Shown: positions 43,519-54,393 of the stretch, piece by piece
How the letters are laid out: every line of letters begins with the position of its first letter
Numbering within the stretch: the first letter of the stretch is position 1
Assembly (NCBI GenBank): GCA_026873275.1
Contig: JANTUC010000001.1
Span: 2,356,001 to 2,420,000, forward strand
DNA length: 64,000 nucleotides
Source of the DNA: Pseudopithomyces maydicus
Taxonomy: Eukaryota > Ascomycota > Dothideomycetes > Pleosporales > Didymosphaeriaceae
Direction of reading: 5' to 3'
The notes under the pieces: model-generated
The model's database searches: none
What the model saw: only the letters and a program-made list of their open reading frames with translations
What the model was told of the DNA's origin: nothing
Position numbers and translations under genes: made by a program

Positions 43519-46463
43519 TCAGACACCGTACAGTTCCTGGAATCTCTGGCGCGAAGGTGCCGGCAGCCCTGCAAGGAACCCGTCAAAGTTTGGGATCATC
43601 GATTTGTATTGCTCAAGCACCTGCAGCCCATGTTAGTTTTGCATCTTCACTCGCTAAGAATACATCCACTCGCCTTTTGAAACGTGTCCCACAGCGCCGT
43701 GTGGCCAGGCGTTGGACCGTTGAACAGACTCCGTTGGGCTCTTGACATCTCATTGAAGAACTGAAGGAGGGATTGCTCCATTGCGGAAGGGTTTGCGAGA
43801 ACGATCTGCATGAAGCCCGTAAGAGCATGGCCTTTCTCATCCGTCCACATCACGTTCTCGATGGCTCGGATGAAGGGAGGCGCAATCTGCGCGAGATGCG
43901 GCGCAAGGAACTGCGAGCAACCCAGCCCCAAACGACCTAGAGCAATTGCTGCATTCTCGTTTAGCGAGTCGGGTACGTTGGGCGTGAAGAGAATGGTTGC
44001 AATCTTCTGCAGCAAACGGTCAATGTATCGCTGCATGCCTTCCTTTTCTCTCATGGCGATCTCCCCGACTGACCAGCACGCATTGTTGATCACGGAAAAT
44101 CCCGTTTCTTCGCCATCAATCATGACTTGAGAAAGCTCGAGCTGTCCGATCAACACTTCCATGAGCTCCGGAAGTTGGCTTTGTAGCTGATCGAAGACGT
44201 AGATTGCACAATCTCCAAGCAGCGCATATGCGGATTGCCGAACATCATTGTTGTCGTCCTTCATGCAGAGACAGAGGAGTTGGAAGAAGTTCTGCGACCG
44301 GACGACAAGTTCCGAGCTCGAAGATGGGTCGAGCGCTTGTATGATTGAGCTGACTACATCTAGGCTTGTCACGAGAAAGTCCTTGTCGGGTACATCCAGT
44401 GTAGGGTTGGTAGCGGCGAGCAAAGCCTCCTGCAGGTTGCGATGGATGATGTTCACACAGCGTGAGAAGATACCAGGCGCGTAACGTTCAAAGGCACCGG
44501 CAAGAGCCGTAGCCACGTATGAAAGACATTCCAGGAGCGGGAACATCTCCCGCGACTGATCCGAGACCTTGTTCCATCTCTGTATCAGCGCAGGCATGAG
44601 GATGCTGACAAGATCCTCCTGTGCCAGGGCCGGTCCAACATGTTCCGCAAGAGTCTGGACGCAGTCGTAGAGTATGAACATGTTCCGATATTTGTATTTG
44701 GCGAAGCATTGAACGAACTGCTGCACGATAATGGAGCAGTAGGGGACCAATTCTTTGTTGGCCTTCTCTTCCAAGTTTGCAAAAGCCGAAGCAGCAGCTT
44801 CTTGTACGCGCTTATTGTTGTCTAGCATCCTCTGCAGGATTCCGTCCATCATCGGAACGAAGAACTGTTGTTTTCCACTCTCGTCCAAGTGAGAGGCCCA
44901 TCCTGAGTATCTTCCGAGCGACCAACAGGTAATCTGGCGGACGACGGGTTCAGGGTCCTGCAAAAGTGTAATCATGTAGGGTGTTAACATTGGCAAGTGC
45001 GGCTCGACAACCGTCATACAGCCATCGGCGATCGCCCCGAGAGCTAAAACAGCGGCTTCGCGGTTTGGCCATTCTGTATGACTGAGATTGGTTGTCAGGT
45101 ATGGAAGGGTTGCCTGGAAAACCGGTTCGTGGAAAACGGATGCTAATACGTCTAAAGCAGCAGCTGAACACTTCCTTAGATTCCACTGCTCTTCTGGGTC
45201 ACCAACTGAATCGTCGTCGTCGAAGTCATCGATCTCTCCATCGCTCAAATCATCGTCATCCATACTTGACATGGTTGTTCCATTTGCGTTGGGCGTCTCG
45301 CTGGCGTTGGTGTTTGTGGTCAGGCGAGCTGACTTGCTGGTGGCAAACGCAGGCTTGATGTCCTCTTCACGATCTTCCTGCTCTGCGTCTTCGTTTTCTC
45401 CCTCTAGTCTGAGAATATCGTCTTCACTGTACACCATGCTTTCCAACAACACAGGGACGATCTTGGCAAGGTAAGGGCCGAGGTGCTCACGCATCTTTTC
45501 ATCCTCAGCGGCGCAGAGCCAGAATTCAGCAGCGTCCAGAGCTAGATCCGAATCGTCCGGGTTGCGTTGTTGCGTCACCATGTAGTCAACCAAACCTTCC
45601 ATGTATGGAGTGATCTTATGAGGTGCGATATCTGCGATGTGCACGAACGAGCGGCAGACATGTTTCCGCACCTCGTTGCTGGGGTCTGCGGAGAGGCTGA
45701 AAAGCTGCTGTAGTAACGTGTCTATGTTCTCCTGGACGGCCGGGGGCTTGTCAGGTATAAAGACGTTGGCGGCGGAGAGAGCATCGGCGCGCACTTTGGA
45801 TAGTGGGCTGGCGGTGAACTCGAGCAGTTTCGGAAATAGAAATGTCAAAGCGCGCTGTCCTCCAGCGTGTTCGTGATTCAAAGCCCTCTTGTTGTCTTCG
45901 CAAATCTTCAGCAAAGCGCTCATGGCGCCTTCTTGGGCCTGAGAGGGGACATTGCTGCTCTCATTGCCGATCATGGCGACAAGATCAGACAGTACCTGGG
46001 ACCATCCCAGAAGACCGCCTTGGCGCACAATCTCGGTGATGACGTTCCCCGCGTAGCCTCGCATCTGCAAGTTCGGGTCTTGCAGGCCGACCAGTATCAC
46101 TGACTTTATGTACGACTTTGAGGTGTCAGGCATGGTCTTGTAGGTAGTCTTGATGTCATTCTTGAGCATGACGGCGGCGGCGGCACGGGCCTGGAAGTAG
46201 ACGGAAGCATCCATATTGACCACGGACGGCGGTTGGCCGTTGGAAAAGACGTAGGCCAGATACTTGTCAATGTCGGGCGAAGCCTTGGCCTGCTTCAGCA
46301 TCTGTACGGCCGTGGGAGATTAGCACTACGGCACACGACGAACGGGTCGAGGCGCAGGACTCACGTGTTCGGCATTCTTTTGCATGGTCGGGTTGCCGCT
46401 CAGGGAGTCTCGCAGACACTCTGCGAGCTGGCGCAGCGGCGCCTCGTCCGGTTGCCACGCCAT
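43519..46463 (-). CDS. KAP104: Transportin, karyopherin-beta2 (KAP104)
   Basis: Imports PY-NLS cargoes such as hnRNP-type mRNA-binding proteins through Ran-GTP-dependent HEAT repeats (family knowledge). Exons 46365-46463, 43674-46301 and 43519-43620 encode 942 residues, close to yeast and human transportins. It starts MAWQPDEAPLRQLAECLRDSL; conserved blocks include MRGYAGNVITEIV, LDAAEFWLCAAED, EQWNLRKCSAAALDVLA, TEWPNREAAVLALGAIADGC, ITCWSLGRYSGW and NNACWSVGEIAMR. The long acidic H8-type loop (SMDDDDLSDGEIDDFDDDDS, about residue 378) is the part that couples Ran binding to cargo release. The second intron (43621-43673) begins with GC (AAG|GCGAGT). Splicing there yields the short final exon VLEQYKSMIPNF...FQELYGV. 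Confidence 0.95.
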
Positions 46464-48908
46464 CTGAGTGCGTGGGGCGAAGCGGCGGTGCGGGGTGCGG
46501 ATGAGGTGTCGCTATCGGGTTTGCGCCTCGAAGCGGGAGGGTGGAAAGAGCACCGGGAGCTGCGATGAGGAGGCACAAGGCGGTCGGCCGTGGCGAGGGC
46601 TCGCGCTGGGTCTGCTGGTGCAGGGCATTGTTAGCTCAGAAAGGTAGAGCAGCAAGACCATAGGGGAATTGGCAATGGCGAGGCTACGTACCAGGTCGCG
46701 TTGTCGGTACGCCCTACAGGTGCACTCTCATTTTGCTGTCCTACGGAGTGCAAGTGGTTTATTTTTTTGCGTGTTTGCTGTGACGCGCGGGGCGCGGTTA
46801 TGCAGCAGGTTGGTTAGTGCTGGAGGGTCAAGCAGGACGAACCGACCACACAAAGGAGACGGTCACGGCGGCTGTACAACGGGAGCCAGTCAAGCGGGCA
46901 ACGCGCAGGCTGAAGCGGAGGGTAGTGGCGGCGACAGTGGCATGCACGCGGGGAACAGAATTATCATCAGGGCGGAGGAGCGAATGTGCCTCAGCCCGCT
47001 CCTAATCGCTTCGGGCGCCCTCGAGACAAGACGCCCCCACCGTTCCACTCTTCACTTCGCTTTCCAGCGGCGTGCGTGCGGATCGCCGTCGCCGTCGTTG
47101 GTGCACGTGCTGGCCTCGCAGCCCTGGAGCCCTGGAGCCCTGGAGCCCTGGAGCCCTGGAGCTGGAGAGATCAAGAGGAGCAGACAGCGGCCCAGGCAGC
47201 ACGGGGCATTAGGTAGGGACATGGATACATATGTACGCATGGTGCCTGCCCAGCGCATGTGCATGGTGGGTTGCTCTTTCCCAGCACCACCCACTTGTCG
47301 GCCGCCACTTCCATCGCAGCCTCCAGGGCTCTCCAAGACCTCACCTGGGCAGTCCGTCTCCAGGGCTCAACACGCCCTTGTCTGCCCAGGTGCCCACCGC
47401 TGTCGTCACGATCGTTGCAAACGTCACGTCGCATCCGTTGCCTGCCTCACACGTCTCTTCGAAACATGCTCCTTCTTCGCCCGGCTGCACAAGCGTTCCA
47501 CGGCCTCATATCCCGATAGACCCGCTTGCCGTGCCATTGCCTACTCCAGGGCTTTCAAGTAAAGCTCGCACTCTTTCCTGGCGGCTCTTGTTGTTGTGCA
47601 CAACTTGAACCAGGCCCTGCATGCGTCGCTGCTGACGGCCCATATCATGGTTACCCGATGCATACATGCATTTTGCAGGGATATCACTGTCGTGCATACA
47701 CAGTCATCATAATTCGTCTACATGGTAACCACCACCGAGGTTCACGACACCAGAATGCCCGGCGAAGCCTCTGGTCTCAGTCCATTAGATGCGACCAACA
47801 CGAGTGACACCCGGCTCACCACCGCCGTCTGTACCGTTTGAACCATGGGAACAGTCCCAAAGAGTTCTGCACATGCATGCAGCATCGGTGCTCGAGGAGA
47901 TGTGATGAAGTGTAAACGTACGGATTGCACCTGTTCCAGACCATTGCGCTACAGGCTCACGCTCTTCGACGCCCCCTTCGCTTGATAGCAAATGCTCATC
48001 CCGTTGGCGACGAAAGGCATGGCTTTTCATGTTGTTTGAGTTGAGACGGTGGGGTTATCTGTTTGGTTCTAGTTGGGCATGGGCAAGTAGGGTAGAGTCA
48101 TCCATCTTGCTGCATGTTCATCCATCCGCCTCGCCCAAGATGCTAGGTTGTATGGGCTCGTGGGGGCCGGGTTGCCTGGCCGTGGTGTACAACTATCTGC
48201 TATCTAGGGAGCCTCTGCGGGGATGCATGTCGATGGTGCGATGCCTCGATGTGCTTGGAGGTTTCGCGTGTTCCTGGCGTTTCAGGATGGCGCGACGCCT
48301 CAGGCTGGAGCTGCTGGGTGAATGGGGTTGGGGCGCTGATTGGGTAGGTATCTATGTACAGTGCATGCTACCGCGCGTTATCTATGGCACCTGGTTACAT
48401 AGCACGGCGGCGATGCGCTGGCAACGGGCCTGGTCGTGTCGGGTGGGCGCCGCGGCGGATGAGAGCAGAGGCTTTGCACGGGGATGACATTGCACAGTGG
48501 TGGAGGTGGCGACGGCGGCGGCTGGCGGGTACCTAGCGTCGAGCCTTGCTGGCCTGGCCTTCCGACTGTCTCATCACCAGAACACCAGCGCTGCGCGCTC
48601 CGGATCCAGTGCATCCTTCCCAACGACCCGCCAGCGCTGCCCTCACCGTCGCTGTGGCCTCCGTTCCCCTGCTGCACCCGCCATCGCTGCCGTCCACCTG
48701 CATCTCTGCTTTCGCCGCCTTTGTCAACCGTACGTCACCAGCCGCGTTACTTGGCTGGCCCCCGCTGGATTCACCTCCTCCCTCCCGGGCACGGCACAGG
48801 TCACTGCGTCTACCGCAGTCACGTCCGCCACCAGTCAGCCGCCCTTGAACGGCCCTTTGGCCACCCACCCACGTTGCAGCCGCCTGCATCGTACACCGGT
48901 ACTTGATC
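46464..48908. other. Divergent intergenic region, KAP104 / SSH4
   Basis: About 2.4 kb without a supportable gene. A 297-codon open frame (46669-47562, plus) is low in family-like features, overlaps frames on the other strand and is rejected. A GCCCTGGA tandem repeat lies at 47121-47161. Confidence 0.5.
47121..47161. repeat. GCCCTGGA tandem repeat
   Basis: Five perfect 8-bp units in non-coding DNA. Confidence 0.85.
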
Positions 48909-50595
48909 ATGTCGGCGCAGGACGCCCACCAGGCGCTCTCGCCGCCTACCACCCTCTACAGCATGTATCGCACCGCACACACCCGCCTGGCGCAACCCGC
49001 CCTCGCACACGAGACCGCCTACCACGAGCCCGTCCGGATACAGCGCAGCCTGGGTGATCTGTCGTCGACCGTCAAGGGCATCATGATCGGCATCTTCTCC
49101 GTGCTGGGCGCCGCTGGCGCCATCCTTATCGTTGCCGCCATTGTCTACTACTTTCGATACACCCAGCAGGGCCGCATCTTCCTCGATCGGTTATCACGCC
49201 CTGGCGAATACGATGACGAACAGCAGTTTGCAAAGGAGGAGGCCGAGGCGTTGGATGACATGGACGACATCCAGCGCGCCGAATACATGCGCGCCAAAGG
49301 TACGGCAACCCACACCATGTCCCACCCCAGCGTCCTGCTGGTTAACTGACAGCCTGCAGCCTTCATCCAGGCCAACCCGCCCGAATCCGTGCAGACCGAC
49401 ATTTCCTTATCGCAATTCTTGGCGATACAGGAGAAGGGCGTGTCGGCCTGGGAATTCGAGCCCGAACTTGAGATTGCAAACTGCTTCGTCGAAGGCCGCA
49501 CAGAGATTGAGTTCTTCGACTCGGAATGCAGTGTGCAGAGCAACCTACCGATACCGAAGCAGAACGAGGTGTATTATTGGGAGGCCAAAATCTATGATAA
49601 GCCTGATTCGACCAACGTCGCCATTGGTGTCACCACGAAACCCTACCCATTATTCAGATTACCCGGTGCGTTGTTCGCAGATCTCGTGCCGTCAATTTCT
49701 AATGTCATGCAGGTTTTCACAAGTACTCGATAGCATACACGTCTCATGGCTCGCGTCGACATAATCAACCCTTTTACCCACACCCTATGGTCCCGCATAC
49801 GTACAAGGTGACGTGATCGGTGTCGGATACCGGCCTCGCACAGGCACAATCTTTTTCACGCGTAATGGAAAGAAGCTGGATGATGTAGCACACGGTCTCA
49901 AAACACAAAACTTCTTCCCGACTGTCGGCGCCAACGGGCCTTGCCAGGTACACGTCAATTTTGGCCAGATGGGCTTTGTCTTCATCGAAGCAAATGTAAA
50001 GAAGTGGGGCCTAGCACCCATGACTGGCAGTCTGGCCCCTCCACCACCATACGGTAGCGAGCAAGGGTCGATCTTGCTGGATAGTGGACGCGAGGGTGTG
50101 AGAGAAGGCATGGCAGGGAATTATATCTCTGCTGGATTTGGACATGCACGGACAAGCAGCCAGCAAATGCGCCTTGGTCGACACCAGCCCACAAGTCCTG
50201 GTCCGCAACGCAGTCCAACCGATATCTCCTTGGCACAGCTAAGCCTAGTAGATTCAAACGAAGAGTACGACGTCGGCGAGGGTACCAGCGCAGAGGCAGG
50301 AAGACATGAAACTGTGCACGGCCTTGGCTTCCTCCAACCTGGCGAGTTACCTCCTGAATACTCTAGTCCGGTGGGTTCTCCGAATATTAGTAGCGCTGCT
50401 AGCCATGTCGAAAGCTATTGGGAAGAACAAACGCCGCTTCTTCAACAACCACAACCGCAACATTCACGGCAGGATAATCCGCCCATACCTAGTTACGACG
50501 CCGCAGTCCGCGATTCTCCTGCGCCTGAGCTACCGCAGGTACGCGTGCGCAGCGCGACCGAGACATCGCGGACAAGGAGGGGACGGGATCAGTAA
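48909..50595 (+). CDS. SSH4: SSH4-like SPRY protein, Rsp5 ubiquitin-ligase adaptor; frame break
   Basis: Vacuolar/endosomal membrane adaptor that recruits the ligase Rsp5 to membrane cargo (yeast Ssh4/Ear1). Exons 48909-49299, 49360-49665 and 49713-50595. An N-terminal transmembrane segment (GIMIGIFSVLGAAGAILIVA, about residues 57-76) is followed by a SPRY domain (VYYWEAKIYDKPDSTNVAIG, GDVIGVGYRPRTGTIFFTRN, GANGPCQVHVNFGQMGFVF). The C-terminal tail has PPxY-type ligase-binding motifs (PPPY in PPPPYGSE, PPEY in LPPEYSSP). Inside exon 3 the frame breaks at CCC 49783-49785; one added base gives NQPFYPHPYGPAYVQGDV, a sensible SPRY sequence, and a total of 526 residues. Both sides of the break are clearly SPRY, so error or recent mutation is more likely than two genes. 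Confidence 0.9.
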
Positions 50596-52329
50596 TGGCT
50601 CGACTTTTGCTCTTTGTGAAACTCTATCTCTGGTCGTTTTTCTTTTGTTTTTGGTGACCTTATCACGGTTCTGTCACGGATTCAACTATACCCATCTCTC
50701 ACTCGCATATATCTCCTCTGTCATCATCACGGGTCCCTCGAAAGTACACGAAGGCGGTCGATCTATACCGTTTTAAGAGCGTCGTGTGAAAATGTGTGGT
50801 TAAATATTGTACGTTCGGCTTGAAAGAAGTTTTTCGAGCAGCAACAATTGGCTTTCGGCGTTTAAGCGAGCATTGGCTTGGTTTCTGGTTACCCAATGCT
50901 TTTTTTCTTGTCAGATTTTGGTCGGAATGGTGGATAATGGAGTTCAGCACCGCGCTGGGATCAACATGCGTAGTTGGGGTGCTGTAGCTGGAGGAGTAGG
51001 ACTACGTACAAACCTATTGTTAGACTTTTTACCCACCTTTCACAACCTAGATTAAGAGCCTGTATATCGTCATATTAATGGTGGTAAGCCTTCAAGTAAT
51101 CCGGTTGCGTGCTATGCCACCTCCACGATAGTACAGTATTTTGTTAACAAATCGAAATAACCTTTGCTATGCCCATCAATCACGTAGGCAGCATATGTCT
51201 TGTGCAGCTATATTGTATATATGGACAGTATGCAATAATATGTCTCGACAAATAATTACGGATACCGGCAAGGAAAAGGCACGGCTCCGTACTCAAAGAT
51301 TGGCGAGTGGGGGTCTTTCTTGTCTCGTACAAATCGACATCGAAATGCCGTGTATCCAGCTCAAGGTCGGCTGATGGGCGCAGCGGATCGAGCGAGGCAA
51401 GAGACGAATTCGTAAGTGCATCGGTACTTATCGAATGAACTTCTCCCCACCCTTGATAAAGGTGTTTGGGAGGAAGTATTGAGCATATGGAACGATTAAG
51501 TGTCTGAACCGCTCCAGAACGATGAGAGGTTTCAGTCACATGCACATTGGGATACAATCATCATCCCATAAGAGCATGGACTATAGCAGTTATATGTAGT
51601 CGCGGGGTTAAGGTCGAACGTGAGGGTGAATTCGAAGAGGAACCAATCTTAAGCAACGCAGATTTTCGAAATTGCTTAGTCATGTTCACTAACCGCGAAC
51701 TGGCTAGTGTTATCCAAATGCAAAGTGTTAGTGTCCGAGGTCGCTAGTGCATAACGTGACGAAGTGCAGGGCTTCATCCTATCTTGTGAATATGCTTCCA
51801 GTACGTCTATTTTTTTTGTGTATTTTGGTAACAATCTGATTCTGCTTGCGTGATTGATTCCAAAAACATAGCGTTTGCATCGTTTGACTAATGGATCACA
51901 GACACTGACTATCTTTTATGTAGCATGTACCACCTTCGCTACCAGCATATCCAAATCACCCATTCCTGTGTCATGACTTGCTGGTTGGATTTATCAAGTG
52001 CATATCCCCACATCATGGTGTGTGTTCGGTGCGGCTTGGAAAGTCAATAGCTGTCATTGCCGGATGAAATGGTTTAGCCTGTCTAACCCTATTGGCCATG
52101 CTTCATGTTAATACTTTCCAACTTCTAACTCTCCAATAGAGGTTCTCAATCCGAGATTGACATGTGTATGTAGGAATTGGCAAACACTTTACAGCCTCTT
52201 GGTTACACTGAAGCGTGGAGGATAGTAGCCCCACGAGTATCGGCGAGATTGTATAATAACTACGTTGTCTCTTCTGAAACTGATCACCATTTGTTCGAAC
52301 TGACTTGAACAGTATCGTTTTCTGTCATC
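50596..52329. other. Gene-free region, 1.7 kb
   Basis: A/T-richer DNA between two plus-strand genes. Frames are short and unlike any family. A TATAATAA element near 52252, about 78 bp before the next ATG, could belong to the SnoaL-like gene. Confidence 0.45.
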
Positions 52330-52933
52330 ATGAGCCTTTTGAAACTTATTACCATCATTATCATAGCTCCTATCGCTGGCTTCGCTGCTCCAGCTGGGCA
52401 AGTGTCTACTTTTGCAAGAGGAGATAATCTCTGCAACCTATACAAATCCCCACCGAAGCTCTGTACACCGGATGCGACAGTCACTGTAGAAGAGACAGCG
52501 AAGAGAGCGTATCAGTTTTACAAAGCCTTTGTAGTTGATGGAGACGCTAGAACGATGTTCTCACTTATTGACAACGCTTATATTGTACGCATAGTCCATT
52601 AAGCATCCTGCAGTGTTGTTTTTAATCTCGTGTCTAGCAACATCATCCAGGGTACGCCAATGGTCCACAGGCGATTTGGTCACTCTTCTGCAATGGAAAG
52701 CCAGCAGGGAGCGCGTCTAATTCAGCTTGGTGCTTTGACGCTGCTACAAACATGAGCTACGCCAGGTACTCGACGACAGATCGCTGGAGATGGGTCGATG
52801 GTTGCGTTCACGAGCACGTGAGTATTCCAGACCCTGTCTGAATTGAGTAAAGTCTGAGTACTCTTAGTGGGACTCCGGAGAGAAGATCCCAACCGACAAG
52901 TGCTATAAGCTCAACATCACGATGATATCATAA
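52330..52933 (+). CDS. Small secreted SnoaL-like (NTF2-fold) protein
   Basis: Exons 52330-52584, 52638-52817 and 52868-52933 encode 166 residues. A signal peptide (MSLLKLITIIIIAPIAGFAA) is followed by a short domain with ETAKRAYQFYKAFVVDGDARTM and the signature DNAYIQHHPGYANGP, which resembles the YIQHNP-type motif of SnoaL-like proteins. Several cysteines (Cys35 and Cys44 region, then the FCNGK, WCFD, GCVHEH and KCYKL contexts) suggest disulfides in a secreted protein. Introns of 53 and 50 nt have good acceptors; both junctions are phase 0. The family holds both enzymes and proteins of unknown role, so no reaction can be assigned. A candidate small secreted protein. Confidence 0.75.
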
Positions 52934-53586
52934 ATAACCGTAGAATGAATATCCTTGTATTTGTGATATATTGAGTTATTCGAAAGGCCGAATGGTACTA
53001 TTTTGCGGTTTTTTGCTTTAATTCGCATTCTTTGTGGCTAAAGTATGTGCAAGGTAGCACAGGTCTATTTGGTCTAAAGCATGTGAAGTGATTCGATGAA
53101 AAGACAGGAGGCATATTTATCGTGATCGAAATGTCTCCTAGCATGTGGGTTGTAGATTTATAAAAGGCCTTCCCTCCTTTTTCTTCGCTTGCGTCATACT
53201 GTCCTTACCGACACCCTCAACTAAGCAATGTAACGAATGAATTGCACAGCAGATTTATGCCCAGACAGTATCTAACCTAAGGCAATGCGCGTCATTGATA
53301 AAAGTCGATCAGGGCCCCCAAAAATTGTTATACAACCCTTGAACAATTTCTCCTCTGAGCCTTTGATGATTCATAACTCTCTGCACCACACTATACGTCA
53401 TAGATTGGTCGAGTGCCCCGAACACCGTCTTACAAACGAACATAATTTAAAATGCATAGTCACCCATTACCAACACGATCGAAGCTTCTTTCGAAAGGGT
53501 TTAAAGACATTCTGAATAGACACGCTTTGGCGCATCCACAGAAAGCATTCACAGTTCAGTTACACAACGCCGAAGTCCGTGCAAAC
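52934..53586. other. Intergenic, SnoaL-like / NTF2-like genes
   Basis: About 650 bp. An in-frame ATG at 53452 would extend the next gene by 45 residues, but those residues do not look conserved. Confidence 0.45.
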
Positions 53587-54305
53587 ATGTCAAACGGAAA
53601 CTTTCCCAGGACAGCAGATGCACCTGGCGAGCAATTTGAACCAAGGCAAACAGCCACAAGCGACGATTTTACACCCAACCCGTCAAAATCAATCAAGCTG
53701 GATCCTCCTCGGCAGCGACTCGTGGATGATGTAAGTGCCCCTGTGCCTCCTTCGATATAGATACTGACTACTCAATCCAGATTATTGCATTGTACAGCTG
53801 CCAGCCGACTGTCGAGAGAGTCAAACGGTATACAGCGGATTGTGTGTACGATGACCAGTTTGTGTACGCGAACGATCGTTACAAGATGGCAGGACAATGG
53901 TTTGCCCTGCCAAAGTTATTTAAAAGCAGCGTTAATGAGAGCTACGAGGTCATTCGTTCCGACGAAGATATGATCCAACTCAAGAACAAACAATCTTGGA
54001 CGTTTCGACTTATCCCCAAAACTGCTACAATTACTGGGTTGGTCTCGCTTGTTCTAGATCCCGCTACAAAGGATTCGGAATTCATACAGATCAAGTACCA
54101 CAAGGACCAGGCCAATGACAAAGACTACAGTCACGAGGGACTTGGATTCAGTTTCAAGAAATGGCAGGCTGATAATGTAGCAAAGCACATGAATGCTCCC
54201 GAACTGAGAGAATTTGAACAGGACAAGACGGCGTCAAAGGAACATGTACGCAAGTATGGCACTGGCAACGAAGAAGGACAAGCGCCAAAGCATGATTTCA
54301 CTTGA
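53587..54305 (+). CDS. Conserved fungal NTF2-like protein of unknown function
   Basis: Exons 53587-53730 and 53781-54305 encode 222 residues. It starts MSNGNFPRTADAPGEQFEPRQ, the proposed true start because this segment reads as conserved, whereas the 45 residues from ATG 53452 do not. Then LDPPRQRLVDDIIALYSCQP (intron between the Asp-Asp and Ile-Ile), TVERVKRYTADCVYDDQFVYANDRYKMAGQW, SWTFRLIPKTATITGLVSL and IKYHKDQANDKDYSHEGLGFSFKKWQAD. The pattern matches a cone-shaped SnoaL/NTF2-like fold. The tail is charged. No signal peptide or catalytic motif is evident. Its stop is 88 bp from the stop of the convergent MOSC fusion gene. Confidence 0.8.
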
Positions 54306-54393
54306 TGATCGCAAAGCCATAAATTGAGCGTTTAAATTTCAAGAAAACCACGTTCAAATATCCATCTTTACCACTACGGGCGCAAATCTGTCT

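Noticed and set aside
46630..46650. tRNA D-arm-like sequence (TAGCTCAG..GGTAGAGC)
   Set aside because: No anticodon loop with T before the anticodon and no GTTCRANNC T-loop follow at the right distance; the acceptor stem pairs only partly.
46669..47562. 297-codon open frame on the plus strand
   Set aside because: Composition follows GC-rich DNA, frames on both strands are open here, part of it is the GCCCTGGA repeat, and no family resemblance is seen.
53452..53586. N-terminal extension of the NTF2-like protein from ATG 53452
   Set aside because: The extra 45 residues do not resemble the conserved start, while MSNGNFPRTADAPG does.
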